The position numbers and the translations under genes are program-made. The notes below the pieces were generated by a model. It was not told the origin of the DNA, did not search any database, and saw nothing but the letters and a program-made list of their open reading frames with translations. Positions 44,927-53,923 of a stretch of DNA of 64,000 bases are shown here, piece after piece (the first letter of the stretch is position 1; each line of letters begins with the position of its first letter). The stretch is from positions 62,001-126,000 of the forward strand of contig CANQHA010000002.1 in assembly GCA_947623585.1 (NCBI GenBank), read 5' to 3'. Source of the stretch: an uncultured Clostridia bacterium. Lineage in GTDB: Bacteria > Bacillota > Clostridia > Oscillospirales > Ruminococcaceae.

Positions 44927-46090
44927 TCATTCAAAAACAAACTCGCAGCCGCCGACTGTTATTTTTTCTATATGCGAAATATCCGCCGGCTTTATAAACG
45001 GCAAGCTGTCGCAAAAGATATCGTTTTCGGAATCGCCGTCGTTATAGTTTTTGATCCCTCCGCTCCTGCCGCTCAGAATATAGCTCAACTCGAAAAAGGT
45101 CTCGCCATCGCCGAAAACTCTGCCGTCGTCAAGATATATTTGCAACTTGTTCGGCAGGAAATATTTGTCGTCAAAAAGCGACAGGGCAGCCTCGGCGTTC
45201 TCGCTCGTATAGCAAAGATAAATCCCCATCGGTGAGATCTCGGCGGTCATATAAACACTGCCCGATTCGGTTTGATAAACGACCTGCTCAGACTTCTTCG
45301 ATTCGGCTTTTTTAAGCTCCGACGTCGGAATTTTCAGCTTCTCCTCGAATTCGGAGAGTGGGTGAAAAACATCGACGTAAAATCCGCGTTTTTCATCTAA
45401 GACCCGCTCGTTATAGCCGAAGTTTTTAATTGTGATCGTGACTTCGTCGGGCAGACTGTCAAAGCCGAGAGACGAAACTGCAAAGGTGTAAATATTTTTC
45501 TCCAAAGATATCGGGTTAGCGCCCTCATAGCCTCCGCCGTCGGCAAAATGGACCTGAGAAAATGTCGGGGCTGTACCCTCGGAAAGCTCGCCGAGCGCCT
45601 TTAAAACGTCATCCGAAAGCGCATACTGCACCGTGGCATAAAAATAGTGATCGTCTGAAAGCACCGACGTCACCCGAAACTCTCCCGTCGTGGGCTCGGT
45701 ATCATATTCAAACTCGCTGCCGTATTCCGACAAATCCTCAAGCCAAGGAAATTCGGTCGGGTCTTTGATTTCGCTGTCGGTATAGTCATTGTAGAACGTG
45801 TAATCCTGCTCTACATCGGGAGTGAGGTCATCTTCGGCCGGATTATCCGACTGTACCGTTTCGCTTTTTATGCCGCTGTAACGGTCAAACGCATATTTCA
45901 TTTTGCTGAGCCCGTCCGCTCGGCTGATTGCAAAAACGGTCGTTCCGAGCGCGAAAACGCCTATTGCCGCCGCCAAAAGCACCGGCTTAAACCTGAATCG
46001 TCTGATCTTTCGGGCTTCCGCTTCTTCGGCTTCAATAAGGAATTTATCGTCAATATGCCCGAACGCACGAATAATTTTTGATATGTTCAT
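44927..46090 (-). CDS. Membrane-anchored putative anti-sigma factor 2
   Basis: A 387-residue single-pass protein. The cytoplasmic part (1-34) contains HIDDKFLIEAEEAEARK, a motif type found at the N-terminus of many Clostridia proteins encoded beside ECF sigmas. Then comes one helix (about 35-55, PVLLAAAIGVFALGTTVFA) and about 330 outer residues. The start ATG at 46090 overlaps the sigma stop (ATGA). Compared with anti-sigma 1 the outer domain is unrelated by eye. The paired topology suggests it releases the sigma on an outside signal; untested. Confidence 0.68.
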   Translation of the reverse strand: MNISKIIRAFGHIDDKFLIEAEEAEARKIRRFRFKPVLLAAAIGVFALGTTVFAISRADGLSKMKYAFDRYSGIKSETVQSDNPAEDDLTPDVEQDYTFYNDYTDSEIKDPTEFPWLEDLSEYGSEFEYDTEPTTGEFRVTSVLSDDHYFYATVQYALSDDVLKALGELSEGTAPTFSQVHFADGGGYEGANPISLEKNIYTFAVSSLGFDSLPDEVTITIKNFGYNERVLDEKRGFYVDVFHPLSEFEEKLKIPTSELKKAESKKSEQVVYQTESGSVYMTAEISPMGIYLCYTSENAEAALSLFDDKYFLPNKLQIYLDDGRVFGDGETFFELSYILSGRSGGIKNYNDGDSENDIFCDSLPFIKPADISHIEKITVGGCEFVFE

Positions 46091-46647
46091 TTGTAAAAAC
46101 CCCTTTCCTCCAAAAATTTTCTGAGCTTCTCGCGCGAACGCGAAAGGCTTGTCTTGACCTTTGACTGCGAAAAGCCGTACCGCGAAGAAATTTCCAAAAT
46201 CGGAAGAAGCCGCCAATACCGCGCCACCATGATTACCCGCGCGTCATACTCCAAAGTTTCAAAAAATGCATTCAGAAGCTCGGCTAAATCGGAAAGCTCA
46301 CACTCGGCGGGAACGATTGAATCGGGCAGGATATTTTCAAGCTCGGAAAACGAAATCTCAAGCTCGCGGGCGCGCCTTTTTCGCTTTAAAAACCTGAGCC
46401 GATCGAGCGAAATATTCCTGACGATTTTTAAAAGATAGCACTTTAAACTCTGCGGCCTTTCGGGCGGCACCGAGTTCCAGACCCGCAGATATGAATCGCT
46501 GACACACTCCTCGGCGTCCTCGCGAATGCGCAGAATATTGTATGACACGCCGTAGCACTGCTCGCCGTATTTTTCGGATGTTGCAGCGATAGCCGCTTCA
46601 TCGCGAGAAAAATACCGCGCGATTATTTCATCGTCGTTAAGCACCAA
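46087..46647 (-). CDS. ECF-type RNA polymerase sigma factor 2
   Basis: A 186-residue ECF sigma. Region 2 has YNILRIREDAEECVSDSYLRVWNSVP (parts DAEECVSDSYLRVWN), a DNA-melting segment RPQSLKCYLLKIVRNISLDRLR, and region 4 has EYDARVIMVARYW and helix-turn-helix ISSRYGFSQSKVKTSLSRSREKLR. The start is TTG at 46647 or the adjacent GTG at 46644, behind AAAGGAGGG; the GTG has slightly better spacing. Upstream lies a good ECF-type promoter, so it probably activates itself and the downstream genes. Confidence 0.9.
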   Translation of the reverse strand: MVLNDDEIIARYFSRDEAAIAATSEKYGEQCYGVSYNILRIREDAEECVSDSYLRVWNSVPPERPQSLKCYLLKIVRNISLDRLRFLKRKRRARELEISFSELENILPDSIVPAECELSDLAELLNAFFETLEYDARVIMVARYWRLLPILEISSRYGFSQSKVKTSLSRSREKLRKFLEERGFYK

Positions 46648-46677
46648 AAGCCCTCCTTTATGCGGTATAAAAGTTAA

Positions 46678-46704
46678 GACGACATTTACATGGGAAAGGT
46701 TACA
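46678..46704 (-). promoter_or_regulatory. ECF-sigma promoter of the sigma 2 operon
   Basis: Minus strand TGTAAC and CGTC separated by 17 bases, about 31 bases before the start codon. This matches the Bacillus SigX/SigM-type consensus (TGWAAC, N16-17, CGWC), pointing to autoregulation. Confidence 0.65.
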
Positions 46705-46759
46705 GGGAGATATAAATTATTTTAATTTTTTTGATATAGTATGTCAATGTATTAAAGAG

Positions 46760-46897
46760 CAAGATTCTACCGCGGGACCAAATTTGGCTCAAAGCCCAAA
46801 TTTGGCTGCGCGGGAATCTTGTTGGGGAGTAGCCTCCCCAAACCCAGCAAAGTTATATTAAATCCCCGCACTCTATCGTAATTGACAGAGTGCGGGG
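46760..46897. repeat. Hairpin cluster
   Basis: CAAGATTC...GAATCTTG (46760-46821) encloses a doubled CCAAATTTGG. TTGGGGAG/CTCCCCAA (46822-46841) follows, and CCCCGCACTCT/AGAGTGCGGGG with a T-run (46864-46901) is terminator-like. It fills the gap between the divergent sigma gene and the ParB-like gene. No coding is supported. Confidence 0.65.
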
Positions 46898-46954
46898 TTT
46901 TAAGATGTCTTAGATGAGAGATAAAAATATTTTCAATTATTGTTACTTTTATTG

Positions 46955-47560
46955 TTATTTTCCCGCAAACACATCATCGCAATACCGATACCACAAAGTT
47001 TTATACTGCTCATGCGGCAGCAGGGTCATATCCTTTGGGGCCAATATATTTCTTCGCTCGGCTTCATGAACAAAAGTCCATATATAATCATCAGTTTCGC
47101 TTTCTATCGCTTTTACAGTGGCGAAACCGTTTTTCGAGGCTAAAAACAGGCGAGAGTGGCCGTCTAAAGAAATAAACCTGTCCCCATAAGGAATTACCTG
47201 AACGACGATATCATCAGGCTTATATATAAATGTTTGAACAGCCTTCAGCTTCTCTTCACTGACATAAAACTGCGACGGCTGAATGCTTTCAAGCGGCACA
47301 TCAAAAAGAGCAGGAGCAGGGTATTCTGCTATCAATCTTGCGCTTGTATCATAGAATTTAAAAATATGCGGCGCGTGAAACCGAAATTCTTCTATCAGCG
47401 GTTTATATACTGTCGAATCTTTTCCGCATACCACCGCCGAGGAAGAATCCGTAATCTCAACTTGATACGGCTCGTTGTCAATGAGATACGCTCCGTGCTG
47501 ATTTAATGCGGCTTTTGAAAATCTATTGTCAGTATAACTGTCGATCCTTTTTATGTTCAT
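46955..47560 (-). CDS. ParB-like nuclease-fold protein
   Basis: A 201-residue protein. The second half resembles the ParB/sulfiredoxin fold: VPLESIQPSQFYVSEEKL (a ParB box 1-like strand), a VVQVIPYGDRFISLDGHSR core whose DGHSR fits the ParB GxHRR-type motif, and a basic C-terminus. The first 90 residues are unrecognised. There is no helix-turn-helix, so it is unlikely to be a true chromosome-partition ParB; such small ParB-fold proteins act as nucleases or CTP switches in phage and mobile DNA. It lies beside a degraded mobile element. GAGGAAAG precedes ATG. Confidence 0.65.
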   Translation of the reverse strand: MNIKRIDSYTDNRFSKAALNQHGAYLIDNEPYQVEITDSSSAVVCGKDSTVYKPLIEEFRFHAPHIFKFYDTSARLIAEYPAPALFDVPLESIQPSQFYVSEEKLKAVQTFIYKPDDIVVQVIPYGDRFISLDGHSRLFLASKNGFATVKAIESETDDYIWTFVHEAERRNILAPKDMTLLPHEQYKTLWYRYCDDVFAGK

Positions 47561-47639
47561 ACTTTCCTCGTCTATTGTGATTTATGTTATAAATAATTAT
47601 ATATAAGCCATGAGAAAAGTCAAGCATTGTCAGTTATAA

Positions 47640-48638
47640 CTATCATCCCTGTCCTCAGGCATAGATTTTGACGAGTTTTCTGCCCTGCTTTCCCGCGAGG
47701 GCGTGACCATCAAACAAAACAGAGGTCGGTTAAGTTATCTAACGTCAGACCGCACTAAGCCTATAACCGCTCGCCGCTTGGGAGATGATTTTGACCTTGC
47801 CGCAATGAATGCCATTTTTGATCAGAAATCGCGACAGGTGGAGCAAAAAGCCGTGCCAGACATATCTTCCCGCCCAAGCATTTTGTCACGCTTACAATGC
47901 AAGCTGGTTTTGCGGCTGCTCGACTGCCCTCGGCGGCAACGATTGCCTCGGTTGTCTTGCAGGCAAAACCCCGCGTGCATCGCGGCAAAAAATGCGGAAA
48001 TCGACACATATCACAACAGTATTTCGCGAATGGTCGATGTAACGCCCGAAAAGGGTGCTGGATTTGAACATTGGGCGAAGGTTTTCAACCTCAAGCAGTC
48101 GGCTAAAAGCGTCTCCGAGCTTGAAAGGTATGGTTTTAAGGCGCTTGAAGAATTGCAGACCGCTCTTGAAATTGCAAAGTCAGATGAAAGTGCGTGTCGA
48201 GAGACTTTGAAAGCTGTTGAAAGAGAGCTTTATAGCAAAAAGGAACTTCAGAAACGTGTGCTTGCGTATGCAAATACAAGGCAAATTCGGGACGAGTATC
48301 GGGTGTTGAAATCTGACAAGGCGAAGGCGAAATACCGTAAGACGCACGAAAGTGAGTTTATAATCATTGAGTCTGCCCAGAAATATTTCAAAGAGCATGG
48401 TATCACAAAAATCCCGAGCTATAAGACTTTGCAAACCGAAATTGAACGGCTGACATCGCAGCAGAACGAACTGTATGAAGAGCTTCACGAAAAACGTGAT
48501 AAGGTCAAGCGATTGCAAACGATAACAGATAACATTCAGAAAACAATAGGTCAAGAAAATAAAAGGAGAGATACGAGATGCTCTCAGGCGACTATGAAAC
48601 CGAACAGGCTGAATTGCGTGAAAGATTGGAAACGCTAA
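47640..48638 (+). pseudogene. Relaxase (mobilisation protein), C-terminal remnant
   Basis: An open frame without a start: a stop at 47637-47639 precedes it. Its beginning (DFDEFSALLSREGVTIKQNRGRLSYL, seen in parts) matches the region after the nuclease domain of MobA/MobL-type relaxases of Firmicutes mobilisable elements (LxxxGVxxKxGRGGxxSFxL). Farther on the pattern GAGFEHWAKVFNLKQSAKSV is the conserved C-terminal relaxase segment, followed by a coiled coil to about 48560. The nuclease domain with its Tyr/His motif is missing. A stretch at about 47840-48000 reads as low-quality coding and may be scrambled. Confidence 0.75.
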
Positions 48639-48877
48639 CAGCAGAAATCGAGCAGCAGGAGCAAGCGGAAAACATCGACAAGTTCATCACTAAGGTCAAG
48701 AAATACTTGGAGATGACCGAGCTGACGCCTGCGATACTTAACGATTTGATCAAGGCGGTATACATTCACAAGCCTAAGAAAGTTGATGGCAAGCGGGTTG
48801 TGGACATAGATATTTCCTATAACTATGCGGGAATCCTGCCCAAAAACCTGTTTGAGGACATAAAAAACGAAAATTGA
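48563..48877 (+). pseudogene. Serine recombinase (DUF4368) C-terminal fragment
   Basis: The last about 100 residues of a large serine recombinase. MLSGDYETEQAEL, ENIDKFITKVKKY, ELTPAILNDLIKAVYIHKP and VDGKRVVDIDISYNYAG match the C-terminal DUF4368 region of Tn916/Tn5397-type resolvase-integrases. It lies in another frame than the relaxase tail, which it replaces near 48560, with a TAA just in front. The catalytic N-terminal domain is missing, so it cannot act. It marks the end of a collapsed integrative element. Confidence 0.8.
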
Positions 48878-48897
48878 ATTTCTTAATCCCCACGAAA

Positions 48898-48922
48898 AAA
48901 GCAGACCCCTGCGGTCTGCTTT
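48898..48922. terminator. Bidirectional terminator between recombinase remnant and rubrerythrin
   Basis: AAAGCAGACC/GGTCTGCTTT around CCTGC. The GCAGACC/GGTCTGC arms are the same as in the hairpin at 39302-39362. Confidence 0.8.
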
Positions 48923-48944
48923 TCTCATTATCTCGGTCTTAGCC

Positions 48945-49478
48945 TCAATAATTTTCCTTTCTGACTTCAAAGAAGCTCTGCGGGTGGGCGCAGACGGGGC
49001 AGACGGCGGGAGCCTTCTTGCCGATGACGAGGTGGCCGCAGTTGCGGCATTCCCACATGGTCTCCTCGGATTTCTCGAAGACCTTCTGCATCTCGACGTT
49101 TTTGAGAAGCGCGCGGTATCTTTCCTCGTGAGCCTTCTCGATGGCGGCGACGGCGCGGAATCTGTAAGCCAAAGCGGTGAAGCCCTCTTCCTCGGCCTCC
49201 TTGGCAAAGGTGTCGTACATATCGGTCCACTCATAGTTTTCGCCGTCGGCTGCCGCTGCGAGGTTTTCGGCGGTGGTGCCGATTCCCTTGAGCTCCTTCA
49301 GCCACAGCTTAGCGTGTTCCTTTTCGTTGTCGGCGGTTTTAAGGAAGATTTCGGCGATCTGCTCATAGCCCTCTTTTTTTGCGACAGACGCGAAGTAAGT
49401 ATACTTGTTTCTTGCCTGAGATTCTCCGGCAAAAGCGGTCTGCAGATTCTTTTCGGTTTTGCTGCCTTTAAGTTCCAT
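48945..49478 (-). CDS. Rubrerythrin
   Basis: A 177-residue non-haem iron protein reducing hydrogen peroxide in anaerobes. The four-helix diiron part has [16 protein letters not shown], the [11 protein letters not shown] pair of Glu-x-x-His, and [10 protein letters not shown]. The C-terminal rubredoxin-like site is [11 protein letters not shown] and VCPVCAHPQ (two CxxC). Length and domain order are normal. It lies next to a collapsed mobile element but keeps its own promoter. Confidence 0.96.
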   Translation of the reverse strand: MELKGSKTEKNLQTAFAGESQARNKYTYFASVAKKEGYEQIAEIFLKTADNEKEHAKLWLKELKGIGTTAENLAAAADGENYEWTDMYDTFAKEAEEEGFTALAYRFRAVAAIEKAHEERYRALLKNVEMQKVFEKSEETMWECRNCGHLVIGKKAPAVCPVCAHPQSFFEVRKENY

Positions 49479-49535
49479 AATGTATCTCTCCTTCTTAAAA
49501 ATTAAATGTCCGAAGGTTTTTGACCTTACGCTTTT

Positions 49536-49563
49536 ATTATAGCAAAGATTTCGCCAAAGTCAA
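49536..49563 (-). promoter_or_regulatory. Promoter of the rubrerythrin gene
   Basis: Minus strand TTGACT and TATAAT with 16-base spacing. It is divergent from the spoIIE -10. Confidence 0.65.
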
Positions 49564-49634
49564 TATCCGTATTCATGAAAATATTTTCGGAGGACTTTTT
49601 CGCGGCTTCGGCTTTTTTTGCGCTTTAGGGCGGA

Positions 49635-49640
49635 TATAAT
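49635..49640 (+). promoter_or_regulatory. Candidate -10 of spoIIE
   Basis: TATAAT at 49635, without a good -35 at normal distance. This would fit an activator-dependent promoter such as those driven by Spo0A, but I found no clear 0A box. Confidence 0.4.
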
Positions 49641-49682
49641 GTGAGACACCGAAAATTTCGTTGATTTGAAAGGAAGAAAAAG

Positions 49683-51842
49683 ATGTTGAAACAAAGGCAA
49701 AGACTCAAAAAAATTCTTTTGCACGTTCTCTGCGCCGTCTGCGGAGCCGTGATGATAAACTGCAAGATACTCTCGCTGCCGGCGCCGCTTGCGGCGATAC
49801 TTCCGGCGATAATGCCGTTTTCCTGCGGAGCGGCCGCGCTTTTGGGAACCGCCGCCTCGGGGCTTATTTTTCTCGGAAAAAACGCCCTGCCGATAGCCGC
49901 CGCGGCCGCAGCCTCGCTTTTTTCTCGTTTGAGAATAAACGGAAGCTCGGAAAGGGCGCTCGCGACGCTTTCGGCGTTTCCGTCGGGGACTTATCTCATG
50001 TGCGCATCGGCGCTCGGGGCGTTTTCGGGCGAGGGCGCATTCGAGCTTTTTATGTCGGGGGTCTTGGCGGCGCTGCTTTTTTTATCGCTTTATGTATTTT
50101 CATCGGCGGCGGCGCTTTTGCGCTCGAAAAAGAAAATTCCGCCGAAGCTCGCGATCTTCTGCGTCGGAGCTGCGGTCTGCGCGCTTTGCCCGATAAATCT
50201 CGGCGCGGCGTCTTTGGGCGGCGTTTTCGCGGTATACTGCTCGCTTGCGGCGGGTATGTCCTTCGGCTCGGGAGCAGCCTGCGCCGTAAGCGCTGCGGCG
50301 GCGTTGGGGGCGGGGCTTTACTCGCCGGCAGCGTTTTCTGATTTTTCGCTGCTTTTAATCCCCTCGCTTCTTTGCGGAGGGCTTTTCGGAAGCGTTTTTG
50401 CAGCTGCCGCCGTGATGATCTCGGCGCCGGTGATACCGGCTTTTTTGTTCGGCAGCGACTCCGCTTTCGGGCTTTTGGCCGATTCGGCGATAGCCTCTGC
50501 GCTTTTCGTTTTTACCTCGCAGCGCTCGGCGGCGCTTCTGAGAAAAACCGTTCTGCTCGGCGAGAAAAGGCTTGCCTCAAAGGCGGCAGGGCTTATGTCT
50601 TACGAGACCGAGCGGGTCGCCGAAAATCTCATGCGTTCGGCGCAAAGACCTCTTTCGGTGAAAAAGCCGCTCAGCGACGCGGTCTATTCCCGAGTATGCG
50701 TTTCCTGCCGCGGAGAGAGCTGCCCCGAAAATAACGGCGGCTCGCTTTCAAGGCTCGACGGGCTTGCGCCGCCGGTCGAGCTCGGCGACGTTTATAAGGC
50801 GCTGCCGGGCTGTTCAAAGGCGGCCGAGGTCAGAAACGTCAGCCGCGAAACGCTTCGCAGGCAGGAGTATTTTTTGAGCGAGGAATCCGAGCGCAGGCGG
50901 TCTCAGCGGCTTTGCGCGCAGCTTCTTTTCGCCTCCGGCTCGGCGATATCCGACGCCGGCGCGGCCGTTAAGCGCGGCTTCCTTTCGGACAGGCTTTTAA
51001 GCGAGAGGCTTGAGCGGCTGCTGAAAAAATCGGGCGTAAGCTGCCTTGGCTGCACGGTTTTCAAAGACGGCGGCGCCGAGGTAGTTATGCCCGCTTCGGC
51101 AAGGATAAACGCGCTGAAGATCGCCTCCGCGGTCTCCGAGATAACCTCGCTCGAATATTCCGAGCCCGAGCGCTTCGACCTTAGCGGGGGACTGCTTTTA
51201 AGGCTTTCCCCGAAGCCCGAGTTCAGCGTCGAGATAGGCACCTTCGGGCTTGCCGCCGGCGACGGCCCCTCGGGCGACTTTGATTTCAGTTTTGAAAGCG
51301 GCGGCTGCTTTTACGCGGTGATATCCGACGGAATGGGCGTCGGGGCGGCGGCCTCGGCGGCTTCGTCAACTCTTTCCGAGATGATCTGCGGGTTCATTCG
51401 CGCCGGCTTTTCGGTCGAGACCGCTATGCGCCTGAGCTCGCCGGTCCTCAACTGCACTCTGCCCGAGGAATGTTTTGCAACCGCCGACGTTTTAAAGCTC
51501 GACCGCAGGACGGGCTCGGCGGAAATATACAAGGCGGGCGGCTGCGAGAGCTATCTCATTTCAGACGGCGGCGAATCGGTCATCTCCGCCGGAGGATATC
51601 CGATAGGGATACTTGATTTTTGCGACATAAGCGTCAGACGGTTTAAGGTGTCCGATTCCGCCGCGATAGTCATGCTGACCGACGGCGCGCTCGGCGTCGA
51701 TTGCGAGCGCCTCGGACCGGCGCTGAGGCTTCCCTCGCAGGACCTCGCCGAGGCACTTCTGAAAAGCGCAAAACCGAAAAATCCCGCTCAAATTGACGAC
51801 AGGACCGTCTCGGTCATCAAAATAGAGAGAAAGCCGGCTTGA
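49683..51842 (+). CDS. spoIIE: Stage II sporulation protein E (membrane phosphatase)
   Basis: A 719-residue protein. The N-terminal half (about 1-310) has about ten Ala/Leu-rich membrane helices, a central domain follows (about 310-510), and a PP2C-type phosphatase closes the protein (about 515-719). The phosphatase motifs are AVISDGMGVG, VIMLTDGALG and the final IDDRTVSVIKI, which supply the metal-binding Asp residues. In Bacillus SpoIIE dephosphorylates SpoIIAA to activate SigF in the forespore. It is shorter than the 827-residue Bacillus form, as in other Clostridia. ATG at 49683 has AAAGGAAG. It shows the organism descends from spore formers. Confidence 0.93.
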   Translation: MLKQRQRLKKILLHVLCAVCGAVMINCKILSLPAPLAAILPAIMPFSCGAAALLGTAASGLIFLGKNALPIAAAAAASLFSRLRINGSSERALATLSAFPSGTYLMCASALGAFSGEGAFELFMSGVLAALLFLSLYVFSSAAALLRSKKKIPPKLAIFCVGAAVCALCPINLGAASLGGVFAVYCSLAAGMSFGSGAACAVSAAAALGAGLYSPAAFSDFSLLLIPSLLCGGLFGSVFAAAAVMISAPVIPAFLFGSDSAFGLLADSAIASALFVFTSQRSAALLRKTVLLGEKRLASKAAGLMSYETERVAENLMRSAQRPLSVKKPLSDAVYSRVCVSCRGESCPENNGGSLSRLDGLAPPVELGDVYKALPGCSKAAEVRNVSRETLRRQEYFLSEESERRRSQRLCAQLLFASGSAISDAGAAVKRGFLSDRLLSERLERLLKKSGVSCLGCTVFKDGGAEVVMPASARINALKIASAVSEITSLEYSEPERFDLSGGLLLRLSPKPEFSVEIGTFGLAAGDGPSGDFDFSFESGGCFYAVISDGMGVGAAASAASSTLSEMICGFIRAGFSVETAMRLSSPVLNCTLPEECFATADVLKLDRRTGSAEIYKAGGCESYLISDGGESVISAGGYPIGILDFCDISVRRFKVSDSAAIVMLTDGALGVDCERLGPALRLPSQDLAEALLKSAKPKNPAQIDDRTVSVIKIERKPA

Positions 51843-51911
51843 TTCGTTGTGATTTTCAACAAAACGCCCTGTGCTAAAATGTGGATTTTCTAAGAAATTG
51901 ACAAAATACTG

Positions 51912-51940
51912 TTGCAAATTTTTCATTGATTTGGTACAAT
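51912..51940 (+). promoter_or_regulatory. Promoter of the glg operon
   Basis: TTGCAA and TACAAT with 17-base spacing. A TTGACA at 51898 is a further candidate -35 that does not fit this -10. Confidence 0.65.
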
Positions 51941-51984
51941 ATCACTGTGCAAAATTATATTGTGCCAAAGGAGGCAGAGAGATC

Positions 51985-53889
51985 ATGGCTTACGATATTT
52001 CTCCGGCTGTTGTTGACGCGATAGACCGTTTTCTCGGCGGGATAAATTACGATTGCGGCGAGCTTTTCGGCGCGCATTTTGAAGACGACGGAAAATGTGT
52101 TTTCAGGGTTTGGGCGCCGAACGCAAGAAGCGTCTCGGTCGTCGGGGATTTCAACAACTGGAACGAAAACGCCAACTATTGCGAGAGGATACACGGCGGG
52201 ATCTGGCAGTGCGAGATATACGGGCTGCACGAATTCTCGACCTATAAATACTGCGTTCACGGAGCCGACAACACTATGCGCTGGAAAGCCGATCCTTATG
52301 GGCTTCATATGGAGACCAAGCCCGCCACCGGAACGAAGATATTCGATCTCGGCTCATATGAATGGCGTGACGGCGATTATTTGAAAAAGAGGGACACGAC
52401 GCCCCCATACGATCGCCCGATGAATATTTACGAGGTAAATCTCGGCTCGTGGAAGCAGTATCCCGACGGCAACTTTTTCAGCTATAAAAAATTCGCCGAG
52501 GAGATAATTCCCTATCTCAAAGAGATGGGCTATACCCACGTCGAGTTCATGCCGCTGACCGAGTATCCGTTCGACGGCTCGTGGGGATATCAGGTAATAG
52601 GCTATTTCGCGCCGACCTCGCGGTTCGGCTCGCCGGGGGATTTCATGGAGATGATCGACCTTTTCCACTGCGCGGGCATACCCGTGATCTTGGACTGGGT
52701 GCCGGCTCATTTTCCGAAGGACGCCGCGGGGCTTTACGAATTCGACGGCTCGCCCTGCTATGAATACTCCGACCCATTGAAAATGGAGCATCAGGGCTGG
52801 GGAACCAGAGTTTTCGATTTCGGCAGGCCCGAGGTCAGGTCGTTTTTGATATCGAGCGCGCTTCACTGGCTTGAAAAATTCCATGTTGACGGCATAAGGG
52901 TAGACGCCGTCGCCTCGATGCTTTATCTCGACTATGACAGAAAAGAGTGGCGCCCGAACAAATTCGGCGGCAAGGAGAATCTTGAAGCGGTAGAGTTTTT
53001 GCAGATGCTCAACACCGCGGTCTTCGCAAGGTGTCCCAACGCGATAATGATCGCCGAGGAATCGACAGCTTGGCCCAACGTCACAAGGCCGAAAGAGCTC
53101 GGCGGTCTCGGCTTCAACTTCAAGTGGAATATGGGCTGGATGAACGATATGATGCATTATATGTCGCTCGACCCTTATTTCAGAAGCTATAATCACAATC
53201 AGCTAACCTTCTCGTTCTTCTATGCTTTCTCGGAAAACTTCATTCTGCCCATCTCTCACGACGAGGTGGTGCACGGAAAGGGCTCGCTTGTGAACAAAAT
53301 GTCGGGCCGAAACGTCGAGGAGAAGATGCGCACCGACCGAGCCTTCCTCGGCTATATGATGGCTCACCCGGGAAAGAAAATGATCTTCATGGGGTCCGAG
53401 TTCGCACAGTTCAGAGAGTGGAATTACGAATCGGGGCTCGAGTGGTTCATGGTCGAGGATTACCCCATGCACCGCGATTTTCAGACCTTTGTTAAAAATC
53501 TGAATCACTTCTATCTTGACAATCCTCCGATGTGGAACGACGATTACAGCTGGAACGGATTCAGGTGGATATCGGCCGACGACTATACTCAGAGCATTAT
53601 AGTTTTCAGGAGGATTGACAGAAAGGGCAACGAGATTTTCGTCGTCTGCAATTTCGCGCCGGTAGACCGTGAGGATTACCGCTTCGGAGTGCCTTATCGC
53701 GGAACGTATACCGAGGTGTTCAATTCGTCCTCGGGCGACGGTTCGCCCTATGCAAATCAGCCGGTCAAGGCCGATAAGATCGAATCCCATGGGCTTCCGC
53801 AGTCGATATCTATAAAGATCCCCGGGCTTTCGACAATGTATTTCAAGGTGAAAAAGACCGGCGGACGACCGGCAAAACGCAGCAACTAA
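51985..53889 (+). CDS. glgB: 1,4-alpha-glucan branching enzyme
   Basis: A 634-residue GH13 enzyme that makes alpha-1,6 branches in glycogen. The CBM48 domain (about 15-120) has [20 protein letters not shown]. The barrel shows [21 protein letters not shown], nucleophile in [11 protein letters not shown], acid/base in [11 protein letters not shown] and the transition-state His/Asp in [13 protein letters not shown], then the C-terminal all-beta domain. ATG at 51985 follows AAAGGAGG; upstream in-frame codons overlap the promoter. It is the first gene of glgBCDA. Confidence 0.96.
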   Translation: MAYDISPAVVDAIDRFLGGINYDCGELFGAHFEDDGKCVFRVWAPNARSVSVVGDFNNWNENANYCERIHGGIWQCEIYGLHEFSTYKYCVHGADNTMRWKADPYGLHMETKPATGTKIFDLGSYEWRDGDYLKKRDTTPPYDRPMNIYEVNLGSWKQYPDGNFFSYKKFAEEIIPYLKEMGYTHVEFMPLTEYPFDGSWGYQVIGYFAPTSRFGSPGDFMEMIDLFHCAGIPVILDWVPAHFPKDAAGLYEFDGSPCYEYSDPLKMEHQGWGTRVFDFGRPEVRSFLISSALHWLEKFHVDGIRVDAVASMLYLDYDRKEWRPNKFGGKENLEAVEFLQMLNTAVFARCPNAIMIAEESTAWPNVTRPKELGGLGFNFKWNMGWMNDMMHYMSLDPYFRSYNHNQLTFSFFYAFSENFILPISHDEVVHGKGSLVNKMSGRNVEEKMRTDRAFLGYMMAHPGKKMIFMGSEFAQFREWNYESGLEWFMVEDYPMHRDFQTFVKNLNHFYLDNPPMWNDDYSWNGFRWISADDYTQSIIVFRRIDRKGNEIFVVCNFAPVDREDYRFGVPYRGTYTEVFNSSSGDGSPYANQPVKADKIESHGLPQSISIKIPGLSTMYFKVKKTGGRPAKRSN

Positions 53890-53923
53890 GAATATTCAAC
53901 GTTCACAGAAAGGACAGATATAT

